A DNA stretch of 64,000 nucleotides, taken from positions 35,207,115-35,271,114 of the forward strand of contig NC_045138.2 of NCBI RefSeq assembly GCF_008831285.2. The letters are read 5' to 3'. This document shows, in pieces, positions 37,201 to 49,200 of the stretch. The first letter of the stretch is position 1; each line of letters begins with the position of its first letter. This DNA is from Nymphaea colorata (lineage: Eukaryota; Streptophyta; Magnoliopsida; Nymphaeales; Nymphaeaceae). The position numbers and the translations under genes were made by a program. The notes beneath the pieces are model-generated. The model saw only the letters and a list, made by a program, of their open reading frames with translations. It did no database searches and had not been told where the DNA came from.

Positions 37201-40200
37201 TTTTGTCAGTTAGTAAACTTACTAAAGAGCTGAATTGTGAACTCATTTTTTCTGTCAATCGTTGTGTTTTGCAGGACTTGGTGACAGGGAAGAGGATTAG
37301 GATTGGTTTGGCGTCTAATGGCCTATATCGTCTTCCCATAAGCGTGGCCACGGCTCTGATGACAGCGATCAGCAAGACAGAAAAGCGGAGAGAAGATTGT
37401 CTTCAGTCCTTCTTGTATTGGCATGAACGCCTTGGGCATTTACCTTTTGGGATTTTGAAACAGTTGTTTCCAAATTTGTGTTCCTCTCTGAATTTGTCTT
37501 TGATTTCCTGTGATGTTTGTCAGTTTGCCAAACATGTGAGGGCTTCGTACCCCATTTCAACTAGTTGTGTTAATGAAGTTTTTTCCTTGGTTCTCTCGGA
37601 TGTGTGGGGGCCTTCGGGAATTCCTACCCGTCAAGGTTTTCAATATTTTATAACCTTTATTGATGATTTCTCTCGAACCACCTTTGTGTACTTGTTAAAA
37701 GATCGCAGTGAGGTTCCTCATGTCATAGAAACTTTCATTCTCCTTGTGCATACTCAATATGGTGGAACTATTAAAACCTTACGGTCCGATAATGCCCGTG
37801 AGTATATGTGTCAATCTGTTGAGGATTTTCTTCGAAAAAGGGTGATTGTACATGAGACGTCCTGTAGTTATACTCCCCCACAAAATGGGGTGGCTGAAAG
37901 GAAAAATCGCCAACTCCTTAATGTGACCAGGGCCCTTCTGTTTCAGAGAAATCTTCCCCAACACTATTGGGGTGATGCTGTTCTTACTAGTGCATATCTC
38001 ATTAACCGCATGCCCAGTCGTGTGCTGAATGATCGGACTCCCCATTCGTTACTGCCTGGAAGTCGTCAACTGTTTCTTCTACCTCCTCGTGTTTTTGGCT
38101 GTGTTTTATTCATAATCACAACCCCAATGTTAAGAAACTTGATCCCCGGTCTATCAAAGGTGTGTTTGTTGGGTATTCCCCTACTCAGAAAGGATACAGA
38201 TGTTTTGATCCCACCACTGGTCGAGTTTATGTTACACGAGATGTTACCTTCTTGGAACATGCCTCTTACTTTGGTGAGAATCCTCTTCAGGGGGAGAAGT
38301 CTGTGGTTAGGGAAGAGTATTCTCAGGGTCAGGAGATTCAATTTACAGATTTTTTGGACTACAGGAAAGCTGAACCTCTTACAGTTGATTATGAGCATGA
38401 GAGGGAGAAAGGGTGTGACCTTGGAACTGAGAAGGAAGGCCAGCGGTTGTTTGGACAGGTCTACTCCAAACGAGGTGCTCGGACAGAGGAGGTGACTTGT
38501 GGTGCGAGATCTACTTCCAATCTCAATGTCATTCCTTCTCTGGATGAACCAAGTCCTACCTCGAAGACTCAAGATGAGGTTGAAAAGAAAAATGAAGATC
38601 TTCCCATTGCCCTGAGAAAGGGTGTCAGGTCATGTACTCAACACCCGATTAGTAATTTTGTATCTTATTCCAGACTTGGCAAGGATTACAAGTGTTTTGT
38701 ATCTTCTCTTTCTTTGGCTGTGATTCCCAGGTCTGTTTGCTGAAGCTCAAAGTGATTCCAAGTGGGTTGATGCTATGAAATAAGAAATGGAAGCCTTGAG
38801 AAGAAACATGACATAGGAAGTTGTGAAGATTCCTTAGGCGGCTCACTTGGTTGGATCCAAGTGGGTGTATACTATCAAGTACAAACCAGATGGAAGTGTT
38901 GAAAGATACAAAGCTTGTCTTGTGGCCAAGGGGTTTAGCCAAAAATATGGGATTGATTACTTAGAGACCTTTGCTCCCATTGCAAAAATGAAGAAAGTTA
39001 GAGTTGTTATGTCTCTAGCTATGATAGAGTGGAAGATGTACCAACTTGACGTTAAGAATGTCTTCCTCAATGATGATCTCGAAGAAGAAGTGTATATGCG
39101 CATGCCTCCAGGATATGAAGAACCAGAGAAATGTTGTAAGCTAAAAAAGGCCTTATATGGTCTCAAGCAGTCGCTCAGAGCATGGTTCGAACGACTGAGA
39201 CGAGTGATGCAACATTATGGGTACAATCAAGGGAATGAAGACCACACTCTGTTTGTGAAGAAAAAGGAGGGCAGGGTCACTCTTTTACTTGTCTATGTGG
39301 ATGACATGATTGTCACAGGTAATGATGAGGAGGAGATCATCAAGTTGAAAGGGTTACTGGCTACAGAATTTGATCTCAAGGATCTTGACAAGCTGAGGTA
39401 TTTTCTTGGTATTGAGATTGCTAAATCTAGTACCGGCCTTGTGCTAAACCAAAGGAAATACACATTAGATCTGTTGGAAGAGACTGGTAAATTGGGGTGT
39501 AGACCTGCTTCTACCCCACTTGACACTGGACACAAGTTAAGCCTTAGAGATGGAGAGCTGCTCTGTGAAGAAGTTAAGGGAAGATATCAACGTCTGGTTG
39601 GGAAGTTGATTTATCTTACCCTCACGAGACCAGATATCACTTTTGCGGTGAATGTATTGAGTCAATTCATGCATGCTCCTACTGATGCACATCTGAAGGC
39701 TGTGGACAGAGTATTATGTTACTTGAAGAGAAATCCTGGCAAGGGACTCTTGTACGTGAAACAAGAGACTGTAGAGGTCGAGGGGTATTCAGATGCAGAC
39801 TGGGCAGGTTGTGCTGATACCAGACGGTCTACTACAGGGTATTATATCTACTTGGGAGGAAACCTTGTCGTATGGAGGAGCAAGAGACAGGATGTATGTT
39901 CTCGATCTAGTGCAGAGGCAGAATATAGAGTCGTTGCTATGGGAGTGTCAGAGTTACTATGGTTGAAAATATTGCTGACTGATATTGGAATAAAGATTGA
40001 AGGACCTATGAAGATGTACTGTGATAACAAGTCTGCAATCAATTTAGCCAACAACCCTGTTCTACACGACAGAACAAAACATGTTGAAAATGACCATCAC
40101 TTCATTCGTAAAAGGATTGATGCTAAGGAATTAATCCTACCTTACATGAAGTCTGAAGACCAAACCACCGATGTTCTGACGAAGGCTCTATCCTCTACTT

Positions 40201-43200
40201 CGTTCGAGAGAAATGTATCCAAGTTGGACATGTTTGATATGTATGCCCAACTTGAGGAGTGTTGAAGTATGTTAGACGGGTCTCGGGACCAGGTCCAGAT
40301 CCATACCCGATCCATCTTGTAGCCCTTGTTAGGCATTACTTAAGTCGTGTAACCCTAATCCTTATGAGTAATGAAATCTTAAGAGAGAGAGAGTCCGATG
40401 GCTAGTGGGCAACCAGCTCCTCCTCATTCGTGGTTTTTTTCCTCTTGTTGAGGGTTTTTCCACGTTACATCGTGTTCCTCGTATTCTCTTTCTCTGTGCT
40501 CGTGCTTCTACAGACATAAATGTTAGTTGAATGTTGCTGAAAACCACGCTCTCCTAAGGCTTTCTTTTACCCTCTTTTTAAGTGTGTATGTGTTCGTTCA
40601 CTGAATTCGTGTTTGGGTATTGTATCTGTAGTGGCTTTGATTGTTATAAGGTGTGGTGATTTTTCTATCAGAGTCTATTTGCAATCACCAAGGCAATGGG
40701 TAGTCAGCCTTCAAAGTCTATCGCAGTCTACAGTTGCGATAATTGGAATGACGTATATGCGTATACGCTGGTTTCACATTTATATCAGCTTTGCTGATTT
40801 TCTGAGTTGTTATGCTTCCTTATGCACTTATAATGTTGAGATGTTTCCCAACAACTGTTTGGTAACTTATTCTTTTGTTCTTAGTATTGATTTTGTTGAA
40901 CTATTGTATATTGTTTTATTCCTTCAGTTTTCTGTTTATATGTCCACATTTATATGTTTTTTTTTATTTTATCATTTTTGATAATATAAAATTTGTCGTA
41001 CCCGCATACCCACAATTTTCAAAATCATTGTGTCCGTACCCATACCCGTATTGTACCCGCACCCATGTGACATAGGTTTATACTGTTAAATTTTTTTTAT
41101 CAAGATTACCTTTATCTCCTACAAAATTCAAAGTTTTTATTATGTAAAATGGGGGAGGAAAGAGAAAAGAGGGCAAAAAAGATGAGGGAAAAGATAAAAG
41201 AAGAAATAATAAATAAATAAATAAAAAGAAAAAACGAGAGTGAGTGCAGTCAGCCGCACCCAACTCAGTCAAACCGAGTCTGATGCTGTGTCGGGCCGTA
41301 CTCGCACCGAGTTGACTCAGATGGTTCACCATTTTCAGTGCACCTGTGTGACTTAGGTTTACGGCACTTCACATGGCTCCATACCAAGAAGGGAACCAGT
41401 GGAAGATCTCCCCTTCATCTTACAATAGAATATGTACTTATTCTACGTGTCAAACAAACACCTAGCTGAGTTTAAAATTCCACATGCCACCAATCAAGTT
41501 CATATTTTTAGAAAACAGATCCACAATCACATGATAAAGATCTGAGAGACTTCATCCCAAAACAATTAGATGTCCCTTATCGAACTCTCTCCAAAACCTC
41601 AAACAGATGAAGCAGTCAAGGATTGACCTTGCTTTCCCCCTTTGCATGTTCCATCTCTAATTTCAGCTAACTAGCTCTTGCATTTGTGACCATTTGTTTA
41701 TGGAAAATTAATTAACTACATGGATGATGAAAACTTAGGGGTCAATAAAAATCACAGTTTCTACATATGCAGATAGAGTGTTGTTAAAATACAAAAAATA
41801 TTTCAGGTTGTCGATTTTAAAACCTTATGCAACCAAAAAAACATGGTCTTTTTTTGTTGCTGATTTCTAGGTTGTGGGATACGAAGATGACATCTATGTA
41901 ATATACATGGGTGAATAACACCATGAGTACACACACATCCATTCTTCAGAAAATTAAACGTCTATTGTCAGATCTTGCTTGGTTTATATTCCTCAAGAAG
42001 TGGGAGTAAGTGCAAGTTTGGTGATCCCTCTTTAGGTTACAGTTGGACTCATAAAACTGATCAGGTATACCTAGAGACTAGAGAGCCAAAGCAAACTTTG
42101 CTAGCACAAGTTGAAATGATAGCAACACTTGGAAAAAACATGCATAGAATGCTTTGCTTAATACGTGTCGAACAGAAAACAGGTACAATATGAGTTTAAA
42201 AAGATCTTGCGAAGATAGAAAAATACGATAAACGAAAAGGAACTTGTGAGCAGGATCAGATGGTTAACTAAAAAGACAAACTATAGTCGGCTCATTAGGT
42301 ATAGATCAAGACTGCAGCCTCCGGCATAGTGAAGTACAGCATTAATAAGGTATGCAACGAACAATCACAGGTCCATGTGGTACATGTGAGAATCTTCACT
42401 AAAACATCACCGAATCACGTCTCTCCGTCTGAAAATAAGGAGGATGGAGAATAGAGAATAGAAGAAGGCAATGAAGGTAAGAGAACCGGCGGCCAATGCA
42501 ACCACACTATGCTTGATCTCTATTATTAAAACATAAACCTAATTAGGTTACAACAAAAAGAGGAATAAAACATGAAGTAATTACAAGAGGTGCCACCACT
42601 TAGACGTGAAGACATAAAAACGAAGTGGATCGGGTCTGAACAGACCCGATCCAGACCCGATCCCTTTACATTGATGCGTACAGACTTAACAGCCCCCCTC
42701 AAGTTGTGCATGAGATTTGATCATGCACAACTTGTTTTTCAAATCCCAAAAATGCTGCCCTGTAAGACCTTTGGTAAAAAGATCCGCTATTTGTTCACTG
42801 GTGGATATATAAGTAGGCAATATCTCGGCTTCTTCAACCTTCTGACGAATGAAGTGTTGATCAATCTCAATGTGCTTGGTACGATTATGCAAAATGGGGT
42901 TGAAGGCAATTTTGATGGCGCTTTGATTGTCGCATAGCAATGAGGACTGAACAATAGGTAGATGAAGCTCTCCAAGCAAATGTCGTAACCATGATGCCTC
43001 AGCTGTCCCTGCAGCCATTGCTCTATACTCTGCCTCAGTGCTAGATCGTGCAACGGCACGCTGCTTTTTACTGCTCCAACAAATGAGATTAGAATCAAGA
43101 AAAAGGCAGAAACCTGAAACTGAGCGTCGGTCATCAGGATCTCCTGCCCAGTCTGCATCAGTATAAGTATATATGCTATGTCCAAGAGAAACATTGGGAC

Positions 43201-46200
43201 ACTTTGTATAGATCAATCCATCCCCAAGAGTAGCTTTGAGATACCGTAAGATCTGCTTAGTAGCATCCATATGTCCTTCTGTGGGTGCATGCATAAATTG
43301 AGAGATCTGATTTACAGCATAGACTATGTCTGGGCGCGTAAAGGTAAGGTATTGTAACATACCAACAATGCTGCGATAGAAGGTAGGATTTGAATAGGCA
43401 GCAGTTCCATCAGAGGCAGCCAATTTAGTGTTTAGAACACTAGGAGTAGTTATGGGTTTGCAATTAATCATACCTGCCCTGTCCAAAATATCAAGAGTAT
43501 ACTTATGCTGCGTAAGAGTCAATCGATCATTTGCTCTATCAAGTTCAACACCCAAGAAGTACCGAAGTTCGCCGAGATCTTTCATCTTGAATTCTTGCTG
43601 CAACAGATCCTTAACATAAGATATATGAGAAGAAGAATTCCCAGTTATAACAATATCATCTACATAGATAAGTAACCAAGTGGTAGCTTCTTCGGTATGA
43701 TACATAAACAAGGAATGATCTAGAGAGCTTCGTAGAAAACCAGCTTGTTGTATATGATGAGAAAACCGATCGAACCATGATCTAGAAGCTTGCTTCAGCC
43801 CATATAAAGACTTGTGTAACTTACAAACCCATTTTTGAGGATCATGAGTATTGTAGCCGGGAGGTTGCTCCATGTATACCTCTTCCTTAAGAATCCCATG
43901 TAGAAAAGCATTTTTGACATCTAACTGATAAAGAGGCCACCCATATGAGACTGCAAGAGAAATAATCACACGTATTGTGCCCATCTTGATAACCGGACTG
44001 AATGTTTCATCATAATCTTCCCCATATTGTTGTGTGAAACCACGGGCCACAAGACGTGCTTTATGTCGATCAATGCTACCGTCTGGCTTATATTTCAGTT
44101 TGTAGACCCATTTGGAGCCCACAACATTCTTATCAGTTGGACGAGAGACAATCTGCCAAGTCTGACACTCATGCAATGCTGCCATTTCCTCATTCATAGC
44201 TTCAACCCAACATTTTTCCTTACTTGCATGGTGATAGGATTTTGGTTCGACCTTCTTGCTGACTTCTGTCATAAACAACTGAAAATCTAAAGAAAAGTTG
44301 TTATAACTTACCCACCGATCAATGGGATGTCGCACACGTTGGGACTGACGTGGGGCTGCATTAGGAGCTGATCGCCTAGAGTACACAAGGCCTGAGAACC
44401 GACTATGTATAGGTGAATCATGGGGTTGTGAGGATGAGGGCATGCTGTCCAAGGAATCTCTCACAAGTGTCTCAGCCTCATTAACATCTTGCTCCTCGTG
44501 CTCAATCAAACGGTCAGTCCCTTGTCTTAGGATTTCAGCATGCAGCCAAGTATCATAAATCTCATTTTTATCCTTGAGTGTCATGCAAGTAGCCTTGGGA
44601 TCTTGTAACCTGTTTTCATCGAAAACAACATGCCGTGAAATATGAACACGCCCAGTTTTAGGGTTGTAACATCTATAACCCTTGTAGTTTTCTGCATACC
44701 CTACGAATCTGCACAAAATAGCACGATCTTGAAACTTGTTACGTAAGGAAACATCAACATGCACATAGCAAACACATCCAAAAACACGCAATTCCTCATA
44801 GCGTGGCTGCTCTTGATGTAATAAAAAATATGGGGATTTGCCATCAAGCAAAGCCAATGGCAGTCGATTTATAACATGCACAGCCGTATGAAAAGCCTCA
44901 GTCCACAATGTCATGGGTAAGTCTGTGTCATGCATCATGCTGAGCGCGCTTTCAACAATATGTCTATGTTTCCGTTCAGCAATTTCATTTTGCTGAGGAG
45001 TATGTGAGCATGAAATCTGTCTAGTGATCCAATTATCTAGTAGATACTCAGTAAATTCATTAGAAATAAATTCACCACCACCATCACATTGAAAATGCAC
45101 AATATTACTGAAGTATTTATTTCGAACCAAGGCATGGAATTGAGTAAACAAACGGAAAACTTCAGATTTGTGTTTCATGAAGTGTATCCAAGTATGTCGA
45201 GAATATGAATCTATAAAAATGACATAGTACCTACTCCCAGAAGAAGAGGGAATTGGAGCAGGCCCCCAAACATCAGAATATATGGTGTCAAAAATCCTTG
45301 AAGCTCTTTTATTAATTGACTGAAAAGGAAGAGCATGGCTCTTACAAAGATGACAACTCGAGCACATGCTGGACTCACTGACTGAACTCAGACTGGACTT
45401 ATCTAAGAGTCCGTCTGCAACAAGACTTCGAACAAAAGACTGACTACAATGAGCTAACCGACCATGCCAAATGGATGGCTTATTATATTCTGCGACATTG
45501 ACTTCATTATGACTTGAAGAACATGAATCTGGAGGGTGAGGTTTGGACAGCTTTGGAGCTTCTTCAAGGACATACATATCTCCTTTGCGAGTGCCCTCAG
45601 CGAATGTCTTCTTGGTTTGAGCATCCTTGACATAAACAGAAGATGGTGTGAATTCAACAGAGGAGTGAGTATCATCAATAAGTTTGGACACTGAGATAAT
45701 ATTTTTCTTGACACTTGGAACAACAAGGACATTCTTTAATGGAATGGAAGAAGAACCCATGGATATTTGTGCATTTCCAATGTGCGATATTGTGTGATGG
45801 GAACCATCTCCCGTGACTACTGAGCCTTGATCTAAATAAGGGGAAACACTAGAGAGATTACCTGTGTCACCAGTAACGTGGGCTGCTGCTCCAGAGTCCA
45901 CATACCACTCTCCTTGCTCATTTTGCTTCAAGTTAAGTTTGGATAAGGCTGTCATTAGAAGTTGCTGCACGTCTGCTGAAACCTTTGAAGTTGGATTTGA
46001 TCCAGACGAGGATGGAGCTGACCCCGCTACTGTCCTATTCTCGCGCCTGACCTGACTATTCTTGTTCTGAGGATTGTGCCAACATTCTGATTTTACATGC
46101 CCCTTCTTGTTGCAATAGAAGCATGTCGGGATTCTCCTAGATGTGGCAGAGGTAGTATTCATGCCTGGTGGTGTTGGGAGAATCCCTCTTCCCATGCCTG

Positions 46201-49200
46201 TCTGAGGAGTCCAAGAACGAGTGCGATTTCCTTGCAGTGCGTGAGTTCCTGTGATCAATACATTGTGGCTGTTGGAAGGAACCAGATTATGTCGTTGAAC
46301 TCGACTAGCTTCATGTTGAAAAAGCTTGGCCTTTAGATCTTCAAAAGATGGGAGAACAGGTAAGTCTTCCAAGGCTGTGCAAAAAATATCAAATTCCGTT
46401 CCCAGTCCACTCAAGGCTTGTTGGACTTTGTCTTTGTCGCTGACGGGATGTCCAATTGCAGCAAGCTGATCACTAACACTCTTGATTTCATTCAAATACT
46501 CCAAAACTGTATGCGTCCCACGCTTGATATCCTGAAATTGCCTTCTTAATTGTAGAAAACGTGCTTCCGAGACTTGAGAATATGTTGTAGCAAGGGTAGA
46601 CCACAACTCTAGGGCAGTTAAATCATCATCAATACCTCCCAATACCTCTTCTGACAATGTAGAAGTGATATAAGCAACAAGAGACTGGTCGTGAGCCAGC
46701 CAAACTTCATATTCGGGATTGCTCTCAGGAAGAGTTTCATATTCAAAACTGATTTCACTTCCAGCCGAGGCCCCAACACCTTTATCTCCCACGACTGTCT
46801 TCTTTATTTCACGGTTAACATACTTTGGAGGTGCTGGAGTAGTCCCATCGATGTGCCCATACAGTCTATGGCTCTTAATAAATGGGACAATTTGGCGTTT
46901 CCAAGTCAAATAATTACTATGGTTCAGTTTTTGAGAGATGAGTTGTGAGAGAAAACTAGAGGATAGAAGAGAGGGAGCCGGCTGGTCCATGATTGAAAAA
47001 GAGGATTAGAACAGACGATTTGGGCAGAATTTTAGAGGTCACGATAGAAATTAGGGCAAATTAGGGCAAACCGTGTGACTTAGGGCAAAAAACAGAATTT
47101 AGGGCAACAGAAATTAGGGCAAATCGTGGGATTAAGGGCAGAAACAGAGTTTGAGGATAACCACGGTAGAAAATAAGATTTAGGGCAGAATACTCCAAGC
47201 ACGGCAGAAAATAAGATTTAGGGCAGAATACTCCAAGAAGAAATCACTCACCGGAGGACGATGTAACCTGGCTCTGATACCATGTGAGAATCTTCACTAA
47301 AACATCACCGAATCACGTCTCTCCGTCTGAAAATAAGGAGGATGGAGAATAGAGAATAGAAGAAGGCAATGAAGGTAAGAGAACCGGCGGCCAATGCAAC
47401 CACACTATGCTTGATCTCTATTATTAAAACATAAACCTAATTAGGTTACAACAAAAAGAGGAATAAAACATGAAGTAATTACAAGAGGTGCCACCACTTA
47501 GACGTGAAGACATAAAAACGAAGTGGATCGGGTCTGAACAGACCCGATCCAGACCCGATCCCTTTACATTGATGCGTACAGACTTAACAGTACAGTCGGA
47601 CACCATGTCCAGGAAACAAGCAGCCAATGTACATGACAGTTAAGTACCTGCAAGGCATGCAACAGTGGAAGGACAAACCAACAAGACTACAATGCAAATA
47701 CAATTCAATGATAGGCCATGATTGTTCACTTGGCCGTGCAGTAAGCAAAACTGCAAGCATAGACAGAAACAACCAGAGACAGTGGAGAAACCATACCAGC
47801 GTTCCAGATAGTTCAAAAACAGCAAAGGTCCACGACCAAATGGCAAAAGTGTCTCATTATAACTCAAGAAAAAGCTGTCAAAGGTCACAATCACATTATG
47901 TGACACCTGAAAGGCAAAAATCAGAAGGCGCAGTGGCAAAGTCTATCAGAAACCATGTAAGTGAATCTTAACTACATAGTGGAACAACAAATAAAATCAC
48001 AAAAGATGGTACATAAGTCATTCAAGGTGAATTTTATTGCATCTAAACTATGTCACACGGACACGGCAAAATGGGCCACGTACCGGTGTCGAGACTCCGA
48101 CACCTGGATAGCGACACTTGGACACGGCAGGATACGTTTTGGATCGGGTCTGGGTCAGACCCGATCCGAACCACTTTACTAACCCGACATTCTTTGTTTT
48201 ATTTGAGACTTTCTTTCTTATGACTTATGAGATTAGCGATAACAATGTTTTGTTTGAGAATCTGAGACTTCCTTTCTTATGACTTATGAGATTGTAAGAG
48301 TGAATTATTAATTTAATATTTTTTTTATTTTATTATCCTTTTTAATTTTTTAGAATATAAAATTCGCCGTGTCCGCGTATCCTAAAATTTTGAAAATTGT
48401 CGTATCCGCGTGCCCGTACCCGTACCTGTACCCTTATCATACCCGTACCCGTGTGACATAGCATCTAAACCAACATTTCTGACAGCAAAATAACAAAGAA
48501 GTGCTCAAGCAGAAACAAAACTGTAAAGTTATCACATATACCACATTGTTCTTTGAAATTTCAGGAAATAGTAAAAGAACACAATCAGCATCATGCAAAA
48601 TCTAAGCAGAAATGAAGAATATATCAGTTGCAGAATGGAATGGCAATGCCTCGATAGCTCTTCAAGCTTCCACTTCCACTACAAGATATCCATATCTCAG
48701 GCATGGAAATTAACATGCCATGCTCAGGCAAACATATGATCTTTGTTGGTCCAATTATACCTACCAAAGTATAAGACACATCACAGCAGTTAATAATGTC
48801 ATAGCACTCTAGACAGCAGCAGCTAACAAATCCTGTCCATCAGTTCAAAGTAATTAAGACAGCAAGCAACTAAATACGACATAAACTTCGAGAAACTAAT
48901 TCATTTTGTCTAGCTTTTCTAACAAACCAAAGTGACATGATCATTTAGTACCATGAAAGAGCAAAATATCTGAACAAAAACATTGGAATAGGTTTGACAG
49001 CAAAAACATGAGAATTTGTCAACCTAAGCAAAAAATAGCAAATAGTTAGTAGGTGACTCATGTTGGAAGAGCATATTCTTATGAAGAAATGTACAAGTAT
49101 ATTTTAACAGCAAGAAACCATGAAAAAGAACAGAGATTTCTAAAATGCAAGCTACACTCCAAACCTGAAATCAAGCAAAAATGCATATTAAAGTTAATGA

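Larger units (their letters stand above)
35416..40512 (+). mobile_element. Old, inactivated Ty1/copia retrotransposon (element A)
   Basis: Complete 5,097-bp element with 253-bp LTRs at both ends, a perfect 5-bp target duplication GACAT (35411..35415 and 40513..40517), an initiator-Met primer-binding site and gag-protease-integrase-RT-RNase H order, which defines the copia superfamily. It lies antisense to NUP214 in intron 6. The LTRs differ at 11 of 253 positions by eye, all transitions, and the polyprotein is broken by stops and frameshifts. Confidence 0.95.
42385..47589 (-). mobile_element. Intact, very young Ty1/copia retrotransposon (element B)
   Basis: Complete 5,205-bp element on the minus strand with 307-bp LTRs that appear identical throughout, a perfect 5-bp target duplication GTACA (42380..42384 and 47590..47594), a primer-binding site, a polypurine tract and one uninterrupted polyprotein frame. 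It lies in NUP214 intron 6, about 200 bp downstream of exon 6, in the same transcriptional direction as the gene. Everything needed for autonomous mobility seems present. Confidence 0.97.
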
